Made by a program: the position numbers and the translations under genes. Source: Erwinia sp. (GTDB lineage Bacteria > Pseudomonadota > Gammaproteobacteria > Enterobacterales > Enterobacteriaceae). Taken from it: a stretch of 8,768 bases of DNA. The notes beneath the pieces were generated by a model. It was not told the origin of the DNA. It was given only the letters and a program-made list of their open reading frames with translations, and did no database searches. Below are positions 1-5,791 of this stretch, in pieces (position 1 is the first letter of the stretch; each line of letters starts with the position of its first letter). Location: the NCBI GenBank assembly GCA_003512805.1, contig DOOK01000007.1:1-8768 (forward strand), read 5' to 3'.

Positions 1-1
1 C

Positions 2-247
2 GACGAACAGATCATCAGTATCCTCCGCAAGGCCAAAGCCGGGGTTTCGGCCCGGGAACGCTGCCGCAAGCATGCTATTTCAGACGCCACTTTTTACACC
101 CGGCGGAAGAAGTTCGGCGGCATGTAAGTCCCCGAAGTGAAGCGGCTCGAGTCACCTGAAGAGGAGAACGCCCGCCTCAAGAAGCGGCTCACTGAAGCCA
201 TGCTGGATAAGGAGGCGCTTCAGGTGACTCCTGGTCAAAAGTTCTGA
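2..247 (+). pseudogene. IS3-family transposase OrfA (partial, with a nonsense codon)
   Basis: Frame 2 reads DEQIISILRKAKAG, then CRKHAISDATFY and a KFGGM stretch. This is the usual helix-turn-helix DNA-binding region of IS3-family OrfA (transposase_8/HTH). A TAA at 125-127 follows GGM, where family members normally have Glu or Asp (GAA to TAA is the simplest change). Reading on in the same frame gives VPEVKRL, EEENARLKKRL and AMLDKEALQ, the leucine-zipper-like oligomerisation tail, ending at TGA 245-247. The frame on both sides of the stop is clearly OrfA, so I call a nonsense pseudogene. The start lies beyond the left edge. Confidence 0.85.
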
Positions 248-591
248 CGACAGTCCAGAAGCGGGAAGCCGTGGAAGTCATGTGTGAGGCCGCAGGTCTG
301 TCGCAACGTAGAGCCTGCAGGCTGGCAGGTTTGTCCCTGTCAACCTGCCGTTATTCGGCTCAGCGTCCTGCTGCTGACGCGCAGCTGTTTCTTCGCATTA
401 CAGAGCAGGTACTTGAGCGCCGCCGCTTTGGTTACCGGCGTATCTGGCAGCTACTGCACCGGGAGGGCCTTCACGGCAACCACAGGCGCGCATCTGTCAT
501 CTCAACGGCCCGAGTGAGCGCAGGCGACGCCGTAAAGGGCTGGCGACTGAGCGGCTTCCGCTTCTTCGTCCGGAGGCGCCGAACCTGACAT
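238..591 (+). pseudogene. IS3-family transposase OrfB (5' fragment, frameshifted)
   Basis: In intact elements OrfB is made by -1 frameshifting from OrfA. Here frame 1 is open from 211 and gives recognisable OrfB from about 238: TTVQKREAVEVMCEAAGLSQ, RRACRLAGLS, then FGYRRIWQLLHREGLH (the HTH_21-like region). After about 489 the match jumps to frame 3, which reads HLNGPSERRRRRKGLATERL and then LLRPEAPNLT up to 590. A loss that is not a multiple of three (about 7 nt against the sequence I recall for relatives) lies between 487 and 498. The fragment stops before the DDE integrase-core residues, so it has no transposase activity. A family OrfB is usually about 270-280 residues; roughly 115 remain. 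Confidence 0.85.
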
Positions 592-1687
592 CTACGTCGC
601 AGAGTTGTACGTGCGGCGAACGTTGTTGGTATCAGCGTGCGCAAGCTGAGCTTCGATAGCATCAGGTGGATAGCCCATCTCGTTTAACCGTGTGCTGCCT
701 GTGGTTCGGGTTACATGTGGGCTGTAAGTTCCACTCCAGCCGAGGCTTTTAAGTCGCTGACGCAATGAGTGTGATGTCATCGGGCCACGCGGGTTATCAC
801 GGCCCGGAAAGAGAGGGTGTCGATGCCCGGTTAATCCCTGTAGCGTTCTGAGCATGTTGACGGCCTGGGAGGAGAGGGGAATAACATGTTCCCTACGAGC
901 TTTCATGCGCGTTGCCGGAATGGTCCAGAGTGCATTATCGAGATCGAATTCTTCCCATTCAGCTTCGGTGACTTCGGCAGGACGGGTCAGCGTCCACCAC
1001 ATTAGCCCTATGCAATAGTTAACCTGATATGAACCGCGACTGTTATCAAAACAGCTTAATAGCTTCCCGATTTGCTGTGGGTTCAATGCCTGTTTTTGCT
1101 GTGTCTTATTCGCCGGAAGCGCCTTGCGTACAGGCCAGACAGGATCGCTGTCAGCTCTAAGCGTTGCCACTGCCAACTCGAAAACTGATGAAATGGTACG
1201 TCGGGCTTCAGCAGCAACAGTCGGAGCACCGCGTTTAGCGGTTTCCTGAATAATTTTAAGAATGTGGTGTGGGGTGATCTCTCTGACAGGGAGCTTACCG
1301 ATTGCCAAAAAAACCACCCGTTCAAGCATATCCAGGCGGCGTGTTTTGGTAATTTCGGCCCAGTTTTTTATCTGCAACCACTCTTTGGCGATCGGCTCAA
1401 AGGTGTCAGAAGCGTCATTAATTTTGCGGATATTATCTAACTGACGAGCCTGTGTCGGGCTAACGCCATCTGCGACTTGCTTGCTCGCATTTCTCACGAG
1501 CTTCGGCGAGCTTTATCGCTGGATACCCACTCAACGCAAACATGCTGGATTTACCGGTGAGTTTAAACCGATAGCGTCATGCCTTTTTGCCATTGGGTTT
1601 TACTTCGAGGTAGAGACCGTTGACATCATTAAGTCGACAGAGTTTTTCTTTCGGCCTGGCAGTGCGGCATTGCGTATCGGTGAGCAT
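592..1687 (-). pseudogene. P4-type tyrosine integrase, pseudogene with three lesions
   Basis: This is a relic of the site-specific recombinase that integrates and excises P4-like prophages and genomic islands. Read on the minus strand from ATG 1687-1685, the N-terminal arm-binding domain gives MLTDTQCRTARPKEKL, NGLYLEVKPNGKKA, an in-frame TGA at 1579-1577 where family members have Trp, then RYRFKLTGKSSMFAL and LAEAR. Near 1495 the frame changes. The rest is open from 1497 (an apparent GTG that is probably not the real start) to 592. The catalytic set is still visible in that 301-codon part: R172 (LTRP), H261 and R264 (HVTR), H287 (LAHAD) and nucleophile Y297 (RTYNSA). Five codons after the Tyr the gene runs into IS sequence and a TAG, so the usual C-terminal tail is gone. 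Total length is about 365 codons against about 400 for the family. It follows ychF on the same strand. Confidence 0.9.
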
Positions 1688-1702
1688 GACGGGGCCTTGT
1701 TT

Positions 1703-1708
1703 ATTATA
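1703..1708 (-). promoter_or_regulatory. Possible -10 element of the integrase relic
   Basis: On the minus strand a perfect TATAAT lies about 15 nt before the integrase ATG (1687). An AAGG about 7 nt before that ATG could serve as a ribosome-binding site. I find no good -35 at 16-18 nt. The position fits a promoter left over from the island integrase, but the hexamer alone is weak evidence. Confidence 0.35.
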
Positions 1709-1747
1709 CCGTTATCGTAGTCACTTAATATGAAGACGGAAGAAGGT

Positions 1748-1768
1748 TGTACTCATCCATGTACTCAT
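1748..1768. repeat. Short tandem direct repeat, possible integrase arm site
   Basis: TGTACTCAT occurs twice (1748-1756 and 1760-1768) separated by 3 nt. It lies between the integrase start and the 3' end of ychF, where arm-type integrase binding sites or an attachment core would be expected. The repeat is seen; the role as a binding site is inference. Nine-base repeats can also arise by chance. Confidence 0.4.
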
Positions 1769-1813
1769 TTTTGACAGCGTTGTTCCGAGATGAGTTGAGA
1801 CGTTATGAAATGA

Positions 1814-1839
1814 AAAATCCACGCAATTGCGTGGATTTT
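1814..1839 (-). terminator. Rho-independent terminator downstream of ychF
   Basis: A perfect 26-nt palindrome is centred at 1826/1827, with core ATCCACGC / GCGTGGAT. On the minus strand the stem runs into a T tract (complement of A1813-A1817). It lies about 60 nt past the ychF stop codon, so it is well placed to end ychF transcription before the integrase relic. The plus side also has TTTT, so it may work in both directions, but no plus-strand gene needs it here. Confidence 0.75.
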
Positions 1840-1844
1840 ATAGA

Positions 1845-1893
1845 GTTTTGTGAGCTTCATGAGATGTTCTAAAACCTCATGAGACAACAAAAC
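1845..1893. repeat. Imperfect inverted repeat just after the ychF stop codon
   Basis: GTTTTGT (1845-1851) pairs with ACAAAAC (1887-1893). Inside them CATGAG (1858-1863) pairs with CTCATG (1876-1881), and the octamer TCATGAGA is repeated directly at 1857-1864 and 1877-1884. It begins four bases past the ychF stop codon. It may be a 3'-UTR hairpin ahead of the terminator, or part of the attachment region used by the integrase. Sequence alone does not decide between these. Confidence 0.5.
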
Positions 1894-1897
1894 TTAT

Positions 1898-2989
1898 TTA
1901 GACGTTAAACAAGAAGTTCATCACGTCGCCATCTTTCACAATGTACTCTTTACCTTCAGAACGCATTTTCCCGGCTTCTTTCGCGCCCTGTTCACCTTTA
2001 TAGGCGATGAAATCTTCATAGGCGATGGTCTGAGCGCGGATAAAGCCTTTCTCAAAGTCGGTATGGATCTTACCGGCGGCCTGCGGAGCCGTTGCGCCTA
2101 CAGGAATGGTCCAGGCACGCACTTCTTTCACGCCAGCGGTGAAATAGGTTTGCAGGTTCAGTAGAGAGTAACCGGCGCGGATCACGCGGTTCAGGCCAGG
2201 CTCTTCAATACCCAGCTCGGCCATAAACTCTTCGCGATCGGCATCTTCCAGCTCGGCGATATCGGATTCAACGGCGGCGCAAACCGGCACAACGATAGAA
2301 CCTTCTTTAGCCGCGATCTCACGAACCTGATCCAGATACGGGTTATTTTCAAAGCCGTCTTCGTTAACGTTAGCGATATACATGGTCGGCTTCAGGGTCA
2401 GGAAGCTCAGGTAGCGGATGGCCGCTTTATCTTCTTCGCTCAGATCCAGCGAGCGCAGCATGCCGGCATTGGACAAATGCGGTAAACATTTTTCCAGCGC
2501 GGCCTGTTCAGCTTTCGCGTCTTTATCGCCGCCTTTGGCACGCTTCTGTACGCGTTGCAGCGCGCGTTCACAGGTATCAAGGTCAGAAAGCGCCAGTTCA
2601 GTGTTGATCACTTCAATATCGTCAGCCGGGTCAACTTTGTTGTTAACGTGGATGATATTGTCGTTTTCAAAACAGCGAACCACGTGACCGATCGCTTCGG
2701 TTTCGCGGATGTTGGTCAGAAACTGGTTGCCCAGACCTTCGCCTTTCGACGCGCCTTTTACCAGGCCCGCGATATCCACAAACTCCATGGTGGTTGGCAA
2801 AATGCGCTGTGGCTTGACGATCTCCGCCAGTTTATCGAGACGGGAATCGGGCATTGGCACCACGCCGGTATTCGGCTCAATGGTACAGAACGGGAAGTTT
2901 GCCGCTTCGATGCCCGCTTTGGTTAACGCATTGAACAGTGTGGATTTCCCGACGTTAGGCAGGCCCACAATACCGCATTTGAATCCCAT
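1898..2989 (-). CDS. ychF: YchF/EngD (OLA1 family) redox-responsive ATPase
   Basis: A universally conserved Obg-type P-loop NTPase that binds ribosomes and prefers ATP over GTP; in E. coli it is linked to the oxidative stress response and translation start. The product has 363 residues, the family's usual length. Visible motifs are G1 GLPNVGKS (9-16), G3 DIAGL (72-76), and NVNE (207-210) in place of the GTP-specific NKxD, the change that gives ATP preference. A coiled-coil-like helical insert lies near 130-170, and a C-terminal TGS domain at about 278-361 ends in [11 protein letters not shown]. The redox-sensitive Cys35 of E. coli YchF is conserved (FPFC). The start is supported by AAGGTG 8 nt before the ATG. 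In E. coli pth lies directly upstream; here pth is absent and a divergent transporter takes its place. The gene is intact. Confidence 0.98.
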   Translation of the reverse strand: MGFKCGIVGLPNVGKSTLFNALTKAGIEAANFPFCTIEPNTGVVPMPDSRLDKLAEIVKPQRILPTTMEFVDIAGLVKGASKGEGLGNQFLTNIRETEAIGHVVRCFENDNIIHVNNKVDPADDIEVINTELALSDLDTCERALQRVQKRAKGGDKDAKAEQAALEKCLPHLSNAGMLRSLDLSEEDKAAIRYLSFLTLKPTMYIANVNEDGFENNPYLDQVREIAAKEGSIVVPVCAAVESDIAELEDADREEFMAELGIEEPGLNRVIRAGYSLLNLQTYFTAGVKEVRAWTIPVGATAPQAAGKIHTDFEKGFIRAQTIAYEDFIAYKGEQGAKEAGKMRSEGKEYIVKDGDVMNFLFNV

Positions 2990-3067
2990 GTTTGAATCAC
3001 CTTAATTAATTGCAGAGGAAGAAATCTTCCCCGGTAAGCTGGTTAGCACAAGTTTTTGCGCATTATA
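2990..3067 (-). promoter_or_regulatory. Promoter and leader of ychF
   Basis: On the minus strand a perfect TATAAT lies at 3067-3062, giving a predicted leader of about 65 nt. I find no good -35 at 16-18 nt, so it may depend on an activator or another contact. The leader holds a short hairpin (GGAAG 3017-3021 with CTTCC 3026-3030) and ends with AAGGTG before the ATG. The promoter would allow ychF to be expressed on its own, which matters because pth is not upstream here. Confidence 0.5.
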
Positions 3068-3122
3068 CACGTAATTATCGCCTGGATGGCGGGGATTTCT
3101 ACCCGCGCGAGGGAGAAGGGGG

Positions 3123-3151
3123 TTGAGATCCTGCTCACGTTTTCACATACT
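3123..3151 (+). promoter_or_regulatory. Candidate sigma-70 promoter of the SulP transporter gene
   Basis: TTGAGA (3123-3128) and CATACT (3146-3151) are separated by exactly 17 nt, with 4-5 of 6 matches to each consensus box. The start of transcription would fall near 3158-3160, just before the inverted repeat of the leader, leaving a 5' UTR of about 170 nt. It is divergent from the ychF promoter about 55 bp away. Confidence 0.5.
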
Positions 3152-3159
3152 GACAATCT

Positions 3160-3328
3160 TTAACAACAGACGGAGAACGCCGCAGATGCACTGCTTCCTG
3201 CTTACGCCACCCTGAAATCTCCCTGCCAGGCAACGTCTGTTGCGCTTCTCGTCTTCCTGACGAGGTCAAACTGTGTCCCAAAATGGCGGCGCGGTAATCA
3301 CCTGCATTTAATAAAAACGGAAATCTGT
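3160..3328 (+). promoter_or_regulatory. Long structured leader of the SulP gene, possible attenuator
   Basis: CAACAGACG (3164-3172) pairs perfectly with CGTCTGTTG (3234-3242), enclosing a 9-codon ORF. Inside, GAGA (3173-3176), part of that ORF's ribosome-binding site, can pair with TCTC (3218-3221), and GCAG/CTGC (3182-3185/3191-3194) form a small hairpin over the ORF start. A second hairpin, CTCGTC-TTCCT-GACGAG, spans 3248-3264. No T tract follows, so it is not an intrinsic terminator. Bases 3191-3227 have 17 C and 5 G in 37, which resembles a Rho-utilisation tract. I do not recognise any known riboswitch family. The rest, to 3328, has only a weak ribosome-binding site (GGAA) for the transporter. 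Confidence 0.45.
3186..3215 (+). CDS. Putative 9-residue leader peptide (MHCFLLTPP)
   Basis: An ATG at 3186 has GGAG 10 nt upstream and opens a 9-codon frame ending Pro-Pro-TGA. Pro-Pro just before a stop codon is a poor context for peptide-bond formation and termination, and such leader peptides can stall ribosomes. It lies inside the inverted repeat of the SulP leader and precedes the transporter start by 113 nt. A ribosome stopped at its end would cover the bases that otherwise pair with its own ribosome-binding site. An ORF this short can occur by chance, so the call rests on the ribosome-binding site, the ending and the location. Confidence 0.35.
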   Translation: MHCFLLTPP

Positions 3329-4810
3329 ATGTTCAAACTGAGCAACCTCAGGGCTGCCGACGTCAAAAATGACGTGCTGGCGGGCGCTGTTGTCTCTGTG
3401 GCCCTTATTCCGGAAGCCACGGCCTTTTCTTTGCTGGCCGGTTTGTCACCGACAATCGGTCTGCATACCGCCTTTATCCTTGGCCTGATCACCGCGCTGT
3501 TCGGCGGCAAACCGGGGATGATCTCCGGCGCGGCAGGCTCAATCGTGGTGGTGCTGGTTAGTCTTATTCAGACTCACGGCTACGAATATGTGCTGCTGGC
3601 GACGATTTTTGCCGGGCTGATCCAGCTGGCGATTGGCCTTTTCCGCCTGGGGAAATTTATCCGCCTGGTGCCGCAGCCGGCTATCTATGGTTTTGTTAAT
3701 GGTCTGGCTATCGTTATCGCGCTGGCGCAGCTTCCGATGATTAAAAATCAGGGGCCGCTTATGTATGGCCTGGTGGCGCTGGCCATGCTGATCGTCTGGC
3801 TGTTTCCTAAATTGACTAAAGTCATTCCCGGTTCTCTGGCGGCCCTGATCGCCATCAGCGCGATTGCGATAGGCTTTGGGCTGGATACCAAACGGGTAGG
3901 GGATTTAGCTGATATCTCCGGCACGCTACCCTTCTTCCATTTGCCGGAAGCGCCCCTAAGCCTGGCCACCCTGAAAATTGTGCTGCCTTATTCGGTCATT
4001 ATCGCGCTGGTGGGGCTGATAGAATCGCTGTTAACGCTGGCCGTACTGGATGAAATGGGCAGTAAAAAAGGCAACGGGAATAAAGAGTGTGTGGCGCAGG
4101 GCATCGGCAACACGCTGTGCGGCTTTTTTGGCAGCTTTGCCGGCTGTGCGATGATTGGGCAATCAATCATTAACTTCACTTCCGGTGGGCGCGGGCGGAT
4201 CTCAAACCTGGTGGGTGCAGTCCTGCTGATCCTGTTTGTTGTTAGCCTGTCAAAATATATCGCCCTGCTGCCGGTAGCGGCGCTGGCGGGCATTATGTTT
4301 GTGGTGTGTATCAACACCTTTGAGTGGAGTTCTTTGCGCCGCCTTAAGCGAATGCCTAAGCCCGATGCAGTGATAATGATTGCCGTCACAGTGGTCACTA
4401 TCTATACCGATCTGGCGATGGCGGTCATTTTTGGCGTGATTATCTCCGCACTGGTTTTTGCCTGGCAGCATGCCCGTATCAGCATACTGGACCAGGAAGA
4501 AGGTGAAGATCGGAAAACCTATCGGCTGGAAGGCCCGCTGTTTTTCGCCTCCGTCGCCAGTTTCCAGGAGCTGTTTACGCCAGCAAAAGATCCGCAGGAA
4601 GTCGTCATTGACTTTGCGCGTACGCGGGTGATGGATTCCAGCGGCGTCGAGGCTATCGATAAACTGACCGCCCGTTATCTGGCGGAGGGCAAAAGCGTCA
4701 GGCTGCGGCATCTTAGTGAAGATTGCATCAGCCTGTTAAAACAGGCAGGGCCTTTCTGTAGTCACGAGCTGGATGCGCCTGATTATAAAGTTGCGGCCGA
4801 CGGTGACTAA
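3329..4810 (+). CDS. SulP/SLC26-family anion transporter with STAS domain
   Basis: An inner-membrane secondary transporter of the SulP family (COG0659), whose members move sulfate, bicarbonate or C4-dicarboxylates. The 493 residues show about 10-14 hydrophobic segments between roughly 13 and 380, with the family signature around 232-261 (ESLLTLAVLDEMG, then KKGNGNKECVAQGIGN). A cytoplasmic STAS domain at about 398-475 contains GPLFFAS and the DSSG motif (436-439), the phosphorylatable position of anti-sigma-antagonist-type domains. It is shorter than E. coli DauA (559 aa), and its N-terminal and core sequence differ clearly, so it is a paralogue of another clade rather than DauA. The substrate cannot be read from the sequence; bicarbonate or sulfate are the usual guesses for this subgroup. 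The start has a weak GGAA 9 nt upstream. It diverges from ychF and appears to be a single-gene unit. Confidence 0.93.
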   Translation: MFKLSNLRAADVKNDVLAGAVVSVALIPEATAFSLLAGLSPTIGLHTAFILGLITALFGGKPGMISGAAGSIVVVLVSLIQTHGYEYVLLATIFAGLIQLAIGLFRLGKFIRLVPQPAIYGFVNGLAIVIALAQLPMIKNQGPLMYGLVALAMLIVWLFPKLTKVIPGSLAALIAISAIAIGFGLDTKRVGDLADISGTLPFFHLPEAPLSLATLKIVLPYSVIIALVGLIESLLTLAVLDEMGSKKGNGNKECVAQGIGNTLCGFFGSFAGCAMIGQSIINFTSGGRGRISNLVGAVLLILFVVSLSKYIALLPVAALAGIMFVVCINTFEWSSLRRLKRMPKPDAVIMIAVTVVTIYTDLAMAVIFGVIISALVFAWQHARISILDQEEGEDRKTYRLEGPLFFASVASFQELFTPAKDPQEVVIDFARTRVMDSSGVEAIDKLTARYLAEGKSVRLRHLSEDCISLLKQAGPFCSHELDAPDYKVAADGD

Positions 4811-4828
4811 AGCATAAAGCTAAGGCTG

Positions 4829-4923
4829 GTCCTGCCGATATATATAAAATCGCCATGCTTGCCGGTAAGTTAGATGAAATCACTGGTTTTTGGCGATAAG
4901 ACAAATATAATCACTGGCAGGAC
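4829..4923. repeat. Nested inverted repeats between the SulP and EAL-like genes
   Basis: GTCCTGCC (4829-4836) pairs with GGCAGGAC (4916-4923). Inside it ATCGCCA (4849-4855) pairs with TGGCGAT (4891-4897), so one RNA or cruciform could form both stems. AATCACTGG is also repeated directly at 4878-4886 and 4909-4917, a 31-nt period. There is no T tract after either stem, so it is not a plain terminator for the transporter. It may be an RNA structure, a regulator-binding region for the next gene, or a small mobile repeat. Confidence 0.5.
4906..4911 (+). promoter_or_regulatory. Candidate -10 element for the EAL-like gene
   Basis: A perfect TATAAT lies 33 nt before the ATG at 4945, giving a leader of about 27 nt. 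No convincing -35 is found at 16-18 nt. The hexamer overlaps the second AATCACTGG copy, so a protein bound to that repeat would compete with polymerase. That last point is inference. Confidence 0.4.
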
Positions 4924-4944
4924 GTCCTGAGCTGGCTATAAAGT

Positions 4945-5586
4945 ATGATAAATAACTATTGTTACGTTCCAATTCATTCTCTTAGCGGCGAGCTGATTGC
5001 GCTTGAGCTTACCGTTTTACCACACCAGAACGCACCACAAACCGGGGACGCCGAGAGCCGATTATTGGATCAGCTGTTAACGGTAGAACGCTATGCGGAT
5101 TATTTTCAGCAACATGGACTGCTGTGCTGCCTGACCATCGATTTTCCGCTGGCCCGCGCGGTAACGGAATCGCCTTTTATTCACCAAATTCTTAACCAGC
5201 TGCCTTTCCTGCGGCTAAAGCTTTCCGAAGATTTTCCCAACCTGCACGACGGCCCTAATAACCCGCTGCTGCGGGCGCTGACCGATCAGCTGAATATCTT
5301 ATGGCTGGGGGATCTGGGCGCAGGCGATGCCAACCTGAATGCGCTGCAGTCGAAGATGTTTGAAGTCGTTAAGTTGGACAGGCAGTTTTATCTCGACAAT
5401 GTCAGACGCCCATTTTTTAATGTGTTGATTGCTCATATTCGTCGCTATACCAACCGTGTGCTGGTAGGCGGCGTAGAAAATGCCGGGCAGCTGGATAAGC
5501 TGTTGTCCAATAAAGTCTGGGGCGTACAGGGGTATTATGCTCAAAGCATGGAGCTGGGTGCGCTGGACGGGACCGAAGGGAGATAA
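4945..5586 (+). CDS. Degenerate EAL-domain protein, probably without c-di-GMP hydrolase activity
   Basis: A stand-alone EAL fold of 213 residues with no sensor or membrane segment. Landmarks line up in order: ELT (21-23) for EAL; LTIDF (63-67) for the Asn-bearing strand, with D66 in place of Asn; LKLSE (91-95) for LELTE, with K92 in place of Glu; GDLG (122-125) for DDFG; KLDR (143-146), with the catalytic Lys kept; GGVE (175-178) for AEGVE, losing one Glu; and VQGYY (194-198) with the Gln kept. At least four metal-binding or catalytic positions are changed, so hydrolysis of cyclic di-GMP is unlikely. Inactive single-domain EAL proteins such as YdiV/RflP act instead by binding partners (FlhD), which is a reasonable model but unproven here. 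The ribosome-binding site is poor. The gene ends with tandem TAA codons. It seems separate from the flanking units. Confidence 0.85.
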   Translation: MINNYCYVPIHSLSGELIALELTVLPHQNAPQTGDAESRLLDQLLTVERYADYFQQHGLLCCLTIDFPLARAVTESPFIHQILNQLPFLRLKLSEDFPNLHDGPNNPLLRALTDQLNILWLGDLGAGDANLNALQSKMFEVVKLDRQFYLDNVRRPFFNVLIAHIRRYTNRVLVGGVENAGQLDKLLSNKVWGVQGYYAQSMELGALDGTEGR

Positions 5587-5791
5587 TAACGAGTCACTGT
5601 CGGAAATGAATAGCCATCTGACATACTTTTTCGTTTGTTCCGTAAAAGACTTTATTGTGAGCCTTTTGATCCTGGCAGGGCGTCTGGATAACAGGTACCC
5701 GCTATTTAAATGAATAAAAGCGTTATTCCTTAGTAACAAAAATTGTCTTATCTGTAATTGAATGCTTTCCACAGGGAAGTGAGGACAACTC

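Larger units (their letters stand above)
1..591 (+). mobile_element. Remnant of an IS3-family insertion sequence, truncated
   Basis: The segment carries the two-frame layout of IS3-family elements: an HTH-containing orfA in frame 2 overlapping orfB in frame 1. The left part lies outside the window. The right part is lost: homology stops near 591, in the middle of orfB, with no terminal inverted repeat, and integrase sequence follows at once. An IS joined to a neighbour inside its own transposase gene points to a deletion after insertion rather than a clean transposition end. From memory the proteins resemble those of IS1222/ISEhe3-like elements of Erwinia and Pantoea, but the exact element cannot be fixed without a search. 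Confidence 0.85.

Noticed and set aside
1481..1720. Plus-strand ORF of 79 codons
   Set aside because: It lies antisense to the N-terminal part of the integrase relic, whose translation matches the family closely. It has no recognisable protein features.
1700..1900. tRNA gene as the integrase attachment site
   Set aside because: No cloverleaf, T-loop GGTTCRANTCC motif or CCA end is present between ychF and the integrase.
2418..3005. Long plus-strand ORFs opposite ychF
   Set aside because: They are shadows of a highly conserved gene on the other strand and have no independent support.
3160..3245. Known riboswitch (yybP-ykoY, fluoride, c-di-GMP-I, guanidine) in the SulP leader
   Set aside because: The conserved core sequences I remember for these classes are not present. 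The structure is reported as unclassified instead.
3248..3264. Hairpin in the SulP leader as an intrinsic terminator
   Set aside because: The stem is good but is followed by GTCAAACTG with no T tract, so intrinsic termination is unlikely.
3988..4711. Minus-strand ORFs of 136 and 153 codons opposite the SulP gene
   Set aside because: They are antisense to the transporter and its STAS domain, with composition typical of out-of-frame reading and no start signals.
5608..5715. 35-codon ORF (starts MNSHLTYFF) between the EAL-like gene and hscC
   Set aside because: It has no convincing ribosome-binding site and resembles no family I know. A chance ORF is the simpler explanation.
5587..5791. Sigma-32 heat-shock promoter for hscC
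   Set aside because: No CTTGAA / CCCCAT pair with suitable spacing is present. Weak sigma-70-like pairs such as TTGATC-17-TAACAG are too poor to call.
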